A stretch of 32,972 nt of DNA from Caldifarciminota bacterium UBA2202 (GCA_002327905.1 DCUY01000023.1:1-32972), one strand, 5' to 3'. Numbered from the stretch's first letter, positions 1-7,063 are shown. Notes: generated from the sequence alone by a model not told the origin. Translations and numbers: made by a program.

Positions 1-1056
1 CGTTATATCCGTGGTTAAATAGAATTCTGTTTCGATCACTCCCAGTGGAACAGGATTTAATGTGTCTGATAAATCATAGATTCTCATACTGTAGAAGTCT
101 GAAAGATACAATAATGTATCTTCCTTATTAATTGAACAGGAAAAACCCGGAGTATCAACAGTCTTTTTCAATATTGGATTTGCAGCATCCGATATATCAA
201 TTATTTGAAGACCATTTGTGTCATTTGCGACATAAGCATAACTGCCTTCGATAAAAACATCATAACTGCAACCGAATGTGTCAAGAAATCCTACTTCCAC
301 AGGAAATGCAGGATCGGCTATATCGACTATCCTTAAACCATAGGAATCATCCGCAAGAAATGCCAATGTATCCATCAACGTAACTCCCCAAGTAGTTCCT
401 TCCGTATCAAAAAAACCTGTCTCCGTAGGATTTGTAAGATTATTTATATTTATAATGCGCATGCCGGAATCTCTGTCGGAAACAAAAGCAAAGGAATCTG
501 AAATAATTACATCATAGGCTGACCCGGGCGTGTCGCAAAATCCTATTTCAATGGGATTTATCGGATTACTGATATTTAAAATTCTCAATCCTTCGTATTT
601 TGCCGCAATGAAGGCTATAGTATCTTTTACAAAAACACCGCACACACAATCGCTCGCAGAATAAGTAGTAACCTCGGTAATATTTTCAATGTCGCTTATA
701 TCAAGTATTATCAAACCTATTTCATTGCACGCAACAAATAAATATGTTCCGGACATAAAAATGTCTTCAATCGCATAAGGTAAATCCACCCGTCCTATTA
801 TTTGCGGTGAATTTGGATTTTTTACATTAGCTATTGCAAGAGAGTAAACACACGACATAAAAGCAATGGTATCCTTAATAATTGCCTCTCTTGTCATACC
901 TTCAAGAGCCCGTCCAATACAATGCATGTTGAGACTGTCCGCCGATTTAACATTTGAAGGACTATTTCTCGATGATAAAACATCGTCATAACTCATTTGA
1001 GCATTCAGTGCAATAGAAACTGAAAGTAAAACAATTGCAAAGACAATTCTTTTCAA
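1..1056 (-). CDS. LVIVD-repeat beta-propeller protein, secreted, 3' end outside window
   Basis: The reading frame is open for 352 codons and runs off the window edge, so the C-terminus is missing. I place the start at a TTG at 1056 because an AAGGAGGAG ribosome binding site lies a few bases upstream and the N-terminus then reads as a signal peptide (MKRIVFAIVLLSVSIALNA). The mature part is built of repeats of about 40 residues, each with a strand such as GLRIVDIADP or GLQIIDISDA followed by an 'NP..IG..DT' turn. This is the LVIVD signature of a beta-propeller. Such proteins are usually exported and often carry a C-terminal sorting domain, which would lie outside the window here. No enzymatic residues are visible; a binding or scaffold role is inference. 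It follows the small Cys-rich gene after about 55 nt and may share its promoter. Confidence 0.85.
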   Translation of the reverse strand, partial: MKRIVFAIVLLSVSIALNAQMSYDDVLSSRNSPSNVKSADSLNMHCIGRALEGMTREAIIKDTIAFMSCVYSLAIANVKNPNSPQIIGRVDLPYAIEDIFMSGTYLFVACNEIGLIILDISDIENITEVTTYSASDCVCGVFVKDTIAFIAAKYEGLRILNISNPINPIEIGFCDTPGSAYDVIISDSFAFVSDRDSGMRIININNLTNPTETGFFDTEGTTWGVTLMDTLAFLADDSYGLRIVDIADPAFPVEVGFLDTFGCSYDVFIEGSYAYVANDTNGLQIIDISDAANPILKKTVDTPGFSCSINKEDTLLYLSDFYSMRIYDLSDTLNPVPLGVIETEFYLTTDIT

Positions 1057-1112
1057 AACTCCTCCTTTTTTCTATTTCTTCTTTCAAGATTTCATAGATA
1101 TCCTCAGAATTA

Positions 1113-1235
1113 CTATTTGGAGATGTGAGGTTTGGATTTGAATTTCGGACAGCAAGCGTCGGTCGGTTTAACTTTAGCCTTCTTCATTGCGCACATCCCG
1201 CCGACCTTGTAATGAATGCAATCCTTACATTTCAT
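1113..1235 (-). CDS. 40-residue cysteine-rich small protein
   Basis: A small ORF starts with ATG at 1235, preceded by an AGGAGG ribosome binding site, and ends with TAG. The 40 residues contain five cysteines: a CxxC near the start (MKCKDCIHYK), one around residue 15 (GGMCAM), and an adjacent pair (DACCPKF). The protein is otherwise lysine-rich. The spacing suggests a small zinc or iron-sulfur binding knuckle, but the family is not one I can name. It has its own promoter, one of four copies of a shared module, and lies directly upstream of the LVIVD protein gene with about 55 nt between them. The strong ribosome binding site and cysteine pattern argue for a real gene; the function is unknown. 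Confidence 0.7.
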   Translation of the reverse strand: MKCKDCIHYKVGGMCAMKKAKVKPTDACCPKFKSKPHISK

Positions 1236-1255
1236 ACATCCTCCTGATTTTTTCT

Positions 1256-1294
1256 ATTTTATTCTTCTACCCCATTTTGTCAACATTTCTCCTT
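1256..1294 (-). promoter_or_regulatory. Shared promoter module, copy 1
   Basis: The 20 bases AAGGAGAAATGTTGACAAAA (1275-1294, minus strand) contain a consensus -35 TTGACA (1278-1283). After 16 bp a -10 TAAAAT follows (1256-1261). It lies about 20 bp upstream of the small Cys-rich gene. The same module precedes three other minus-strand genes here. A 10-codon ORF (ATG at 1286, stop at 1254) overlaps it exactly. Confidence 0.75.
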
Positions 1295-1320
1295 TATAAT
1301 TCTTCTCTCCGTTGATTTTA

Positions 1321-1458
1321 CCAGTAACCAGCTTACCAGCTCACCAGCGTACTTTCTTTGATTTTCAACTCGTAACCCGAAACTCGCAACTTCTTTTTTG
1401 AAGTTTACAAGTTTACAAGCACCGTCCCCGTCACTCAAGCACCGTCCCCGTCACTTTG
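1321..1458. repeat. Degenerate 7-8 bp word-repeat block A, plus a 20-bp tandem duplication
   Basis: The spacer is made of short near-tandem words. CCAGCTTA-type 8-mers occupy 1321-1351, AACTCGT/AACCCGA-type 7-mers 1367-1391, and TTTACAAG twice 1403-1418. A 20-bp unit beginning GCACCGTCCCC is repeated head to tail at 1419-1438 and 1439-1458 with changes only at its end. A 30-bp stretch (1343-1372) is identical to 2160-2189 in block B. No coding signal is visible. Confidence 0.8.
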
Positions 1459-1472
1459 TCATCATCTCATCC

Positions 1473-2051
1473 TCATGATAAATATCCACCTAAAAATAAA
1501 AATCCTATTGACAGACTCGCGAGAATAACAATGAGTAATTGAACTAAAATTCCACCCCATAGAGAATATTTAAATCTGTTCATTTTTGCAGTTTTTTGAT
1601 AATTCTCTTTGTAAATATTTTTATATGAATCGCTTGAATTCAAATACACTTCATTTTCTGTTAAAGATACTTTCAAGTTTGACACAATTAAAACTGTGAG
1701 AATTGTCACAAACGGCATGACAGTACAGCTTAAAATAGGAGCCGTAACAAGAAAATATGGGCTTGTAAAAAACATTAAAACTGAGGGCAACCCGCCTCCT
1801 ATAAAACAAGAAGAGAGGATTCCTATTGTACCCCATCTGGCAAAACTCTCGTTAATATCTGCATCCTTGTTTGAGTCAAAAATTGGGTTATGAACATCCG
1901 CATTTACTGATTCTTTGACTATTTCATTTGATTTTATCCCCTCAATACCCACGTCCGAATTCTGCTCTTTGATAGAAAAATCTATCTCATCTGCAAAAGA
2001 AACAAAACTCAATGAAATAATCAGCAAAACAATTATAACTTTCTTTGCCAT
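1473..2051 (-). CDS. Exported membrane protein of unknown function
   Basis: The protein has 192 residues and starts at the ATG at 2051 (MAKKVIIVLLIISLSFVSFADE). I chose this start because an AAAAGGAGA ribosome binding site precedes it and because the longer reading would begin inside the promoter. A cleavable signal peptide is followed by a polar stretch of about 50 residues. Two hydrophobic blocks follow (around 75-125: GTIGILSSCFIGGGLPSVLM onward; then KYSLWGGILVQLLIVILASL to the end), giving three or four membrane spans. No known domain is recognised. The layout (signal peptide, membrane pair, YxxxY-rich loop, final hydrophobic block) is reminiscent of the 145-residue protein at 25747-26184. 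It is transcribed from its own copy of the shared promoter module. Confidence 0.75.
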   Translation of the reverse strand: MAKKVIIVLLIISLSFVSFADEIDFSIKEQNSDVGIEGIKSNEIVKESVNADVHNPIFDSNKDADINESFARWGTIGILSSCFIGGGLPSVLMFFTSPYFLVTAPILSCTVMPFVTILTVLIVSNLKVSLTENEVYLNSSDSYKNIYKENYQKTAKMNRFKYSLWGGILVQLLIVILASLSIGFLFLGGYLS

Positions 2052-2070
2052 CCCATCTCCTTTTATTATC

Positions 2071-2109
2071 ATTCTACCCTTCCAATCCATTTTGTCAACA
2101 TTTCTCCTT
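2071..2109 (-). promoter_or_regulatory. Shared promoter module, copy 2
   Basis: AAGGAGAAATGTTGACAAAA lies at 2090-2109. The -35 TTGACA (2093-2098), a 16-bp spacer and the -10 TAGAAT (2071-2076) lie just before the ribosome binding site of the membrane protein gene. The overlapping 10-codon ORF runs from 2101 to 2069 and reads MLTKWIGRVE. Confidence 0.8.
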
Positions 2110-2136
2110 TTATATTTCTGCTCTCCGTTGCTTCTT

Positions 2137-2248
2137 ACCAGCGCACAAGCGTACTAGCCACCAGCGTACTTTCTTTGATTTTCAACTCGAAACTCGTAAC
2201 CCGTAACTCGAAACTGCTTTTATTCTCTTGACTTTACAAGTTTACAAG
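2137..2248. repeat. Degenerate word-repeat block B
   Basis: CCAGCG/CAAGCG-type words (2138-2169) are followed by five 7-bp words of the AACTCGA/AACCCGT type (2184-2217) and by TTTACAAG twice (2233-2248). Positions 2160-2189 are identical to 1343-1372. The order of word families is the same as in block A, so the two spacers look like diverged copies of one unit. Confidence 0.8.
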
Positions 2249-2283
2249 CACAGTCCGCATTCTTCCTCTATTTATCAATTTCT

Positions 2284-3771
2284 TTATAGTCCTTTGTTTT
2301 TTTGTTTCTCTATCTTAAAATTATAAGGTTTTGACTTATTGGGTGGTGTGATAGTATTCATTTTATTAATCATTTCTTCAATATTTGTATGAAAATCTTC
2401 AACCAGTAGAATCGCTTCTCTTGGTTGCTCTCCGTTTAAAACGAGTCCATCCCAATACATTTTCAATTGATATATGTGTATTGGGGATGCAGTTCCAACT
2501 TTAAGTTCATATATTATTATATCGTTGTTTAGAGTCTTTCTATAAACATCTATTCTTACTCCTGTTGGCCAAACACTTATTTCATCGCTGATTTGCTCTT
2601 CAGGATTTGTTGCTTTTAGCATTCCCATCCACTTATTTTTCAAAACTGCTTCAGTTTTAGTTCGAATATTTCTTTTTGGTCTAAAATCATTCAAACGATT
2701 GAATATTTTTTGCCATTCCATGTCATCCAAATTAAAATCTGTTTTGTTGTTCACAGTTGTAAGTATTCCTCTAGGAAGATTTGGAATTACTAGTTCTCCA
2801 ACAAAGTCATTAAAATCATTGTGTCGACTCAATTGCGATATTCTATTGTTATCATCTGTTTTCCATATTGTTTCTAATTGTTTAACAGCTATAACCCGTT
2901 TTCCTAATCTAATATCAATACCTTGAGTTGGAATATTCCCTTGATAATAATATTTGGTTGGTTGTCCTCTCACCAAACTATTTCTTCTTACTTCATCTAA
3001 AGTTCCATGATAATATTTCAAATTATACGTTTCTCCTCCTATTTCAATATCCATGTATTCAACATTTTTGTTTCCAAAAGGAACCTGAATAGGAGGAACC
3101 TGAAGTGTATCATTTCCAATCGAAACAATTATCACCCCTTCATTATCATAAGATTCATCATCTTGTTCCAAGTAGCCTCTGTACATAACCCCAAGATGTT
3201 CTATTAACCATTCCCTCAATCTCTCCAGATCTGTAGTCGGAGCTCCTCTTCCTTGCAAAGTTTGTATAAAGCTCTTCTTTACTTTAACTTTTATTAAAGT
3301 TGAAATATCATCAGGGGTAGGTAAAATATCAGAATTAGGAAATTGATCATTATCTTCAATAAACATTTGTGAATTGAATGGACCTGTAACAGAAAGGACT
3401 TTGTTCAAATTCTTGTCTCGAGTCCATATTTTCCAATCCCCGTTTGAGGATGATAGAGTTGCTAGTGAGTTTTTCAATCCAAAGCCGTGTTCATTAAGCC
3501 TGCAGTCAGTTGTTGCAGATTCTCCCAATTGAAGAGCCTTCTCAAAAACATTTAATGTCATACCTGCACAATCATCAACAATGTAAACATAAGAAAAGTC
3601 ATTGTTGATATTTTCAAATATGATTTGTATTTTAAATTTTCTATTTTTATCTTTAGCAGCAATGCTGTTGTCGACTAATTCGCTTATACATTGATGAAAA
3701 AGCATATTCTGTTTAGCAAGTCCCTGAAAGATACCTGCATTTGCAATTAAGCTAACAATGTGTTGAGCCAT
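2284..3771 (-). CDS. GHKL ATPase fused to a PD-(D/E)XK nuclease domain (MORC-like)
   Basis: The protein has 495 residues. The N-terminal third shows the GHKL (Hsp90/MutL/MORC-type) ATP-binding motifs: N box ELVDNSIAA (31-39), G1-like VDDCAGM (65-71) and G2-like HGFGLKNS (95-102). A middle region probably corresponds to the S5-type transducer. The C-terminal part carries a restriction-endonuclease-like core: D408 in VRIDVYRK, then E422-x-K424 in IIIYELKVG, then a helix with QLKMYWDG. The ATPase could gate or position the nuclease on DNA, as proposed for prokaryotic MORC-type proteins near restriction systems; that role is inference. The start at 3771 has an AAAGGAGAAATA ribosome binding site. 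The gene stands alone between an exported membrane protein and a lipoprotein, with a type III restriction system about 3 kb away. Confidence 0.8.
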   Translation of the reverse strand: MAQHIVSLIANAGIFQGLAKQNMLFHQCISELVDNSIAAKDKNRKFKIQIIFENINNDFSYVYIVDDCAGMTLNVFEKALQLGESATTDCRLNEHGFGLKNSLATLSSSNGDWKIWTRDKNLNKVLSVTGPFNSQMFIEDNDQFPNSDILPTPDDISTLIKVKVKKSFIQTLQGRGAPTTDLERLREWLIEHLGVMYRGYLEQDDESYDNEGVIIVSIGNDTLQVPPIQVPFGNKNVEYMDIEIGGETYNLKYYHGTLDEVRRNSLVRGQPTKYYYQGNIPTQGIDIRLGKRVIAVKQLETIWKTDDNNRISQLSRHNDFNDFVGELVIPNLPRGILTTVNNKTDFNLDDMEWQKIFNRLNDFRPKRNIRTKTEAVLKNKWMGMLKATNPEEQISDEISVWPTGVRIDVYRKTLNNDIIIYELKVGTASPIHIYQLKMYWDGLVLNGEQPREAILLVEDFHTNIEEMINKMNTITPPNKSKPYNFKIEKQKNKGL

Positions 3772-3791
3772 TATTTCTCCTTTTTTTTATT

Positions 3792-3831
3792 ATTTTTTCA
3801 CATCTAACACTTTTTGTCAACATTTCTCCTT
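3792..3831 (-). promoter_or_regulatory. Shared promoter module, copy 3 (weak -10)
   Basis: The AAGGAGAAATGTTGACAAAA core is intact at 3812-3831 and carries the -35 TTGACA (3815-3820). Downstream sequence differs from the other copies, and the best -10 is AAAAAT at 17 bp or AATAAT at 20 bp. The overlapping mini-ORF is not closed after ten codons here. Confidence 0.6.
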
Positions 3832-3870
3832 TTTATCTTTTCTGCTTCCTGTCTTCTTCTTCAATTCTCC

Positions 3871-3927
3871 AACCATTAACTGTCTTTTTTTTGCCCACGG
3901 CACAAGGCTCACGGCTCATGGCTTCTT
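3871..3927. repeat. Degenerate word-repeat block C
   Basis: One AACCATTAACTG-type word at 3871 is followed by 7-bp words GGCACAA, GGCTCAC and GGCTCAT (3899-3919). The same two word families, in the same order and joined by a similar C/T-rich linker, recur in block D. Confidence 0.7.
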
Positions 3928-3988
3928 TTTCCTTGTGTCGCTTAAAAGTATTGACAAAACCTATCGTCCCCGCTAGCCGCGCAATCTT

Positions 3989-4660
3989 TTAATATGAGTT
4001 TACAACAATACTTAAAAATAGTATCCATGTTAAAGAAACAGCTATGCTGAGACAACCCAGAATTTCTCCCTTTGTAATCTTCTTTGCAGTAGTTTGTATA
4101 ATATTTTTTGTATCTTCCGTCTTCTCTTTAATATCTTTCTTTTTTAATCCTACAGAATTATTTTCCATCTCTTTGTCATCATTTTTCATTATTGTCTTTT
4201 CGTTTCCTTCTTCTTTTTGATAAATTACATCTGAATTATCTTCAATTTTTTCACAACTATTCTCTTTAAGGATCTTCACTGCCAGTGCCTGGACATTGTA
4301 GGAGAAGAATCCGGGTAAACAACAAAATGATGGGTAATGATATAATTCCTTCACTTGTATATCAGTAACTCTGTCTGCCTTCATCTGTTTAATTTTTTCA
4401 GGGAAGTGCTTTTCTACGCCTGAGCAGATTTTGCTTTCGATCTGACTTGATTCGTTACCGAAGAAAAATCCATATTCTTCCACATTTACCTGTCCGGTGA
4501 CATTATAATCCTTTCCTTCTTCCAGTTTGTCAATATTATGTATGTAAGCAACATTATTGAGCTTTGAATAATCAAGGTTGTAAGTCGTAGCGCAACCTGT
4601 TATTGATACTAATAGCAAATTTATTACAAAGACAAATACCATAAATCTGTTCCGAGCCAT
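3989..4660 (-). CDS. Putative lipoprotein with C-terminal membrane anchor
   Basis: The protein has 223 residues. The N-terminus is a lipoprotein signal peptide, MARNRFMVFVFVINLLLVS followed by the lipobox ITGC, so Cys22 would be acylated. The middle (about 60-135) contains several Cys and Tyr residues and a 'YHYPSFCCLPGFFSY' stretch. A highly charged Lys/Glu linker (about 145-190) leads to a terminal hydrophobic segment (GEILGCLSIAVSLTWILFLS). A lipid anchor and a C-terminal helix on one protein would tether it at both ends. I do not recognise the family. The start at 4660 has an AGGAGG ribosome binding site and lies behind copy 4 of the shared promoter. Confidence 0.75.
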   Translation of the reverse strand: MARNRFMVFVFVINLLLVSITGCATTYNLDYSKLNNVAYIHNIDKLEEGKDYNVTGQVNVEEYGFFFGNESSQIESKICSGVEKHFPEKIKQMKADRVTDIQVKELYHYPSFCCLPGFFSYNVQALAVKILKENSCEKIEDNSDVIYQKEEGNEKTIMKNDDKEMENNSVGLKKKDIKEKTEDTKNIIQTTAKKITKGEILGCLSIAVSLTWILFLSIVVNSY

Positions 4661-4681
4661 CTTCTCCTCCTATTTTTCTTT

Positions 4682-4720
4682 ATTCTACCCACCAAATCCA
4701 TTTTGTCAACATTTCTCCTT
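4682..4720 (-). promoter_or_regulatory. Shared promoter module, copy 4
   Basis: AAGGAGAAATGTTGACAAAA lies at 4701-4720. The -35 TTGACA (4704-4709), 16-bp spacer and -10 TAGAAT (4682-4687) are intact. The overlapping 10-codon ORF (4712 to 4680) reads MLTKWIWWVE, close to copy 2. Confidence 0.8.
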
Positions 4721-4746
4721 GTATCCGTTTTGTATTCTACGCTTTC

Positions 4747-4864
4747 AACTCTTAATCATTAACTATTAACTATAAACCATTAACTGTCTTTTCTTGCCCA
4801 TGGCTTAAGGCTCAAGGCTCACGGCTTCTTTTTGACCAGTGACCAGTGATGATGGACTAGTGAT
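4747..4864. repeat. Degenerate word-repeat block D (three word families in series)
   Basis: Three arrays follow one another. AACTATT/AACCATT-type 7-mers occupy 4747-4787, AAGGCTC/ACGGCTT-type 7-mers 4800-4826, and GACCAGT/GACTAGT-type 7-mers 4834-4864. Words within an array differ at one or two positions while the 7-bp period holds. The spacer 4865-4937 shows nothing further. Confidence 0.8.
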
Positions 4865-4937
4865 GTTTTCACTGTCAATAAGTAAAGAATCCAAGTAGCT
4901 TACCCAGGCTCAAGGATATTTCCATCAAAGCAACTAG

Positions 4938-5450
4938 CTATATTAAATTTTCTTTTGCCAATAATTTTTTGAACTTCTCACTACAACTTTCAATAATGCC
5001 GTGTTTCTTTTCTATGAAGGATTTCATTATCTCCTTTAATTGACCTTTTGTTAGTCTATAAACTTTATCGTTATTTCTTGCATTTTCGCTTATTATTCCT
5101 GCTAATATCCCCAGCTTCTTATAGTCCAAATTAATCACATCGAAATGTCTTTTAGCAAATTCTTCTATTTCCGTTATTCCATCTGTTTGTTCTAGATCAA
5201 TTTTATTTTTTTTAATTTCTTCTTCTTCTATTTCAACAATATCAATTGATTCAATCGCATCGGATATTGAAATCATAGCTACAATTATATCATTTTTATC
5301 ATTTTCATCATTTACAAGCCAAAAGGACAACTTGTTATTCTTTGTTTTTAAGCAGTTTGTAATAGCATCAGCATAAATGCCATCGACTGTTAAAGCATCA
5401 CTACACCAGTTATTTCTATTAATTTTTCTAATTAAGACTTTTTTGTTCAT
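4938..5450 (-). CDS. Unknown protein, third gene of three-gene cassette
   Basis: The protein has 170 residues and is mixed alpha/beta, with no signal peptide or membrane span. The N-terminus (MNKKVLIRKINRNNWCSDAL) is followed by an 'ADAITNCLKT..NKLSFW' stretch. The middle is acidic (IDIVEIEEEEIKK) and the C-terminal half helical (YKKLGILAGIISENAR; LTKGQLKEIMKSFIEKK). I cannot assign a family. The ATG at 5450 lies inside the end of the preceding gene (23-bp overlap), so translation is probably coupled. The gene is strongly AT-rich like its two partners and unlike the restriction genes upstream. An accessory, perhaps defence-related, role is inferred only from location. Confidence 0.7.
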   Translation of the reverse strand: MNKKVLIRKINRNNWCSDALTVDGIYADAITNCLKTKNNKLSFWLVNDENDKNDIIVAMISISDAIESIDIVEIEEEEIKKNKIDLEQTDGITEIEEFAKRHFDVINLDYKKLGILAGIISENARNNDKVYRLTKGQLKEIMKSFIEKKHGIIESCSEKFKKLLAKENLI

Positions 5451-6231
5451 CTGACAAGTATTTTATTACATTTTTATAATATGTGTTTAGCCATTTTTCA
5501 GCTATTTTCACTTTTTTTAGATACTCTATAGCCTCATATTTCCCCCAGTTTTCAAAAGCTCTTATAGCTGTTTCAACTACAATAATATTTTTATGTACTA
5601 AAGCAGCCATTGCTAAAGTTTGTCCTACAGGTTTAATTTCATCATAGTTAATTCGAGAAATCACTCTTAAAATTCCAACAACCACTTCTTCATTGCTATA
5701 GTACTTTAAAAATAACTCATTTAAGCATTCCTTTGTAACGAAAGAATTCATTTTTAGATTATCTGAGAAGAATTTATCTAACTCATTGTAGATTCCATAT
5801 TCAAAATCACATTCCTTTAATTTTTTAATAAAATCGTCATTAAACTTCTTCATAATTTCCTTTTTTCTTTCTTCATTAACTATATTTTCATCAATAGTAC
5901 AAGAACTTGCCTCTAACTTATCATTTTGATATGATAAATATTGTTCTAATGTTTTCTCCATTTCGACAGAAAGGCATATTTCTTTCTTTTCTGTCTTATA
6001 ACTTCTTTCAAATTCCACAACATTAGACTTAATTTGATACGGCTCTTCTTTCTCTAATACATTCTCTATCAATGAATAATTATTTCTATTGTTAAACTGT
6101 AAAAGAGTTTTTATAATTGATTCGTTAAAAAATGAAAGATTCTCTTCAAAAGAACTATCGGATTTGTATTTTTCTTTCTCAATTAATTTTATTAAATGCC
6201 TAGGATTTTTCAATGAATTTTGTAAAGTCAT
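5428..6231 (-). CDS. Unknown helical protein, second gene of three-gene cassette
   Basis: The protein has 267 residues. I use the ATG at 6231 (MTLQNSLKNPRHL) because an AGAGG ribosome binding site precedes it; a start 30 bp earlier has none. The protein is charged and mostly helical. The last 80 residues (about 185-265, with AMAALVHKNIIVVETAIRAF and ENWGKYEAIEYL) look like two or three HEAT-type helical pairs, a protein-interaction fold. The N-terminal 150 residues are low in recognisable motifs. It overlaps the upstream gene by 32 bp and the downstream gene by 23 bp, so the three are one transcription and translation unit. No catalytic motif is seen. Confidence 0.7.
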   Translation of the reverse strand: MTLQNSLKNPRHLIKLIEKEKYKSDSSFEENLSFFNESIIKTLLQFNNRNNYSLIENVLEKEEPYQIKSNVVEFERSYKTEKKEICLSVEMEKTLEQYLSYQNDKLEASSCTIDENIVNEERKKEIMKKFNDDFIKKLKECDFEYGIYNELDKFFSDNLKMNSFVTKECLNELFLKYYSNEEVVVGILRVISRINYDEIKPVGQTLAMAALVHKNIIVVETAIRAFENWGKYEAIEYLKKVKIAEKWLNTYYKNVIKYLSDEQKSLN

Positions 6232-6940
6232 TTTGAATTTCCTCTCTCCATCGGTAAACATTATCGTAAAAAGTTTTCACTTGTTCATATGCAAATCTGT
6301 CTTCTGTTTTTGTAGGAATCGTATTTATATCAATTAAAATAGATAATCCATCAATTTTCTTTTTGCTTTCCTTATCACTAATGTTAATAACAATTTTTGA
6401 AACATCAAGGATATAATTTACTTCCTCGTTAATTTCCGGTTTTGTCACTTTTGAAACAACTCTCCATTTCCATTCGAAAGGTATATTTTTTTTAAATGTT
6501 GAACACAATTTAAACAATTTTGCGTAAATTTTAGGAGTAAATACGTTGTCATATTCTAAAACAAAATAGGAAACTAATGAGAGACGATTCGCTTTTCGCG
6601 AAATTGATTTTAGAAGTTTTTTATAAATTTCAGAAGAATCTCTGCAAAATGTATCAACACTACCAATATTTGACCCTGTAATATTGAGTGAATTTTTTTC
6701 AACATCTACACGATTTGATCCAAATCTAATCGACCACTCTAAATTTTCGGTGTTCAATTGCAACCTACTATTAATAGCAGTATTCGTCAGCTCTTGATAA
6801 GTTATAGGTATCATTTCTCTGTCCTTATAAATTTCAATGTATTCTCTAATAGTCTTCGCATCGGGTTTTAGATCCTCAACGTTTAGAAACATCGACGATG
6901 ACAGCTTTGAAACATACTCTGTTCTTTTTAGTTTTTTCAT
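6200..6940 (-). CDS. Unknown protein, first gene of three-gene cassette
   Basis: The protein has 246 residues. The start is the ATG at 6940 (MKKLKRTEYVSKLS), which has an AAGGAGTAAC ribosome binding site; the TTG 18 bp upstream has none. The middle part (W-S-I-R-F-G-S-N-R-V-D-V-E, about 90-105; then RLSLVSYFVLEYD) alternates strand and helix. The C-terminus is a charged helix with a W-R-E-E motif (VYRWREEIQND). The layout is reminiscent of the sporadic TIGR04255 family, but I hold that loosely. It leads the cassette from its own promoter (TTGCAA, 16 bp, TATAAT). Confidence 0.7.
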   Translation of the reverse strand: MKKLKRTEYVSKLSSSMFLNVEDLKPDAKTIREYIEIYKDREMIPITYQELTNTAINSRLQLNTENLEWSIRFGSNRVDVEKNSLNITGSNIGSVDTFCRDSSEIYKKLLKSISRKANRLSLVSYFVLEYDNVFTPKIYAKLFKLCSTFKKNIPFEWKWRVVSKVTKPEINEEVNYILDVSKIVINISDKESKKKIDGLSILIDINTIPTKTEDRFAYEQVKTFYDNVYRWREEIQNDFTKFIEKS

Positions 6941-6963
6941 GTTACTCCTTTTTATCAATTATT

Positions 6964-6991
6964 ATTATATAATCAATTTGATTTTTTGCAA
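6964..6991 (-). promoter_or_regulatory. Promoter of the three-gene cassette
   Basis: A -35 TTGCAA (6986-6991), 16-bp spacer and perfect -10 TATAAT (6964-6969) stand about 24 bp before the ATG at 6940, leaving room for the AAGGAG site. Confidence 0.7.
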
Positions 6992-7063
6992 TACAGTTTC
7001 ATTTTATTCCAAAGTGCATTTAAGAAACTTGTACTGCATCCACTTTGTCAAGCCCCATCCCCA

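Noticed and set aside
1419..1458. Two-copy 20-bp repeat considered as a CRISPR remnant
   Set aside because: The copies are directly adjacent with no spacer and no cas gene is present.
3961..3972. Plus-strand TTGACA near 3959 as a promoter
   Set aside because: No -10 box follows and no plus-strand gene lies downstream.
7041..7056. TTGACAAAGTGGATGC on the minus strand after res as a fifth copy of the shared promoter module
   Set aside because: It lacks the AAGGAGAAATG part and has no acceptable -10 box; the cassette has a better promoter at 6964-6991.
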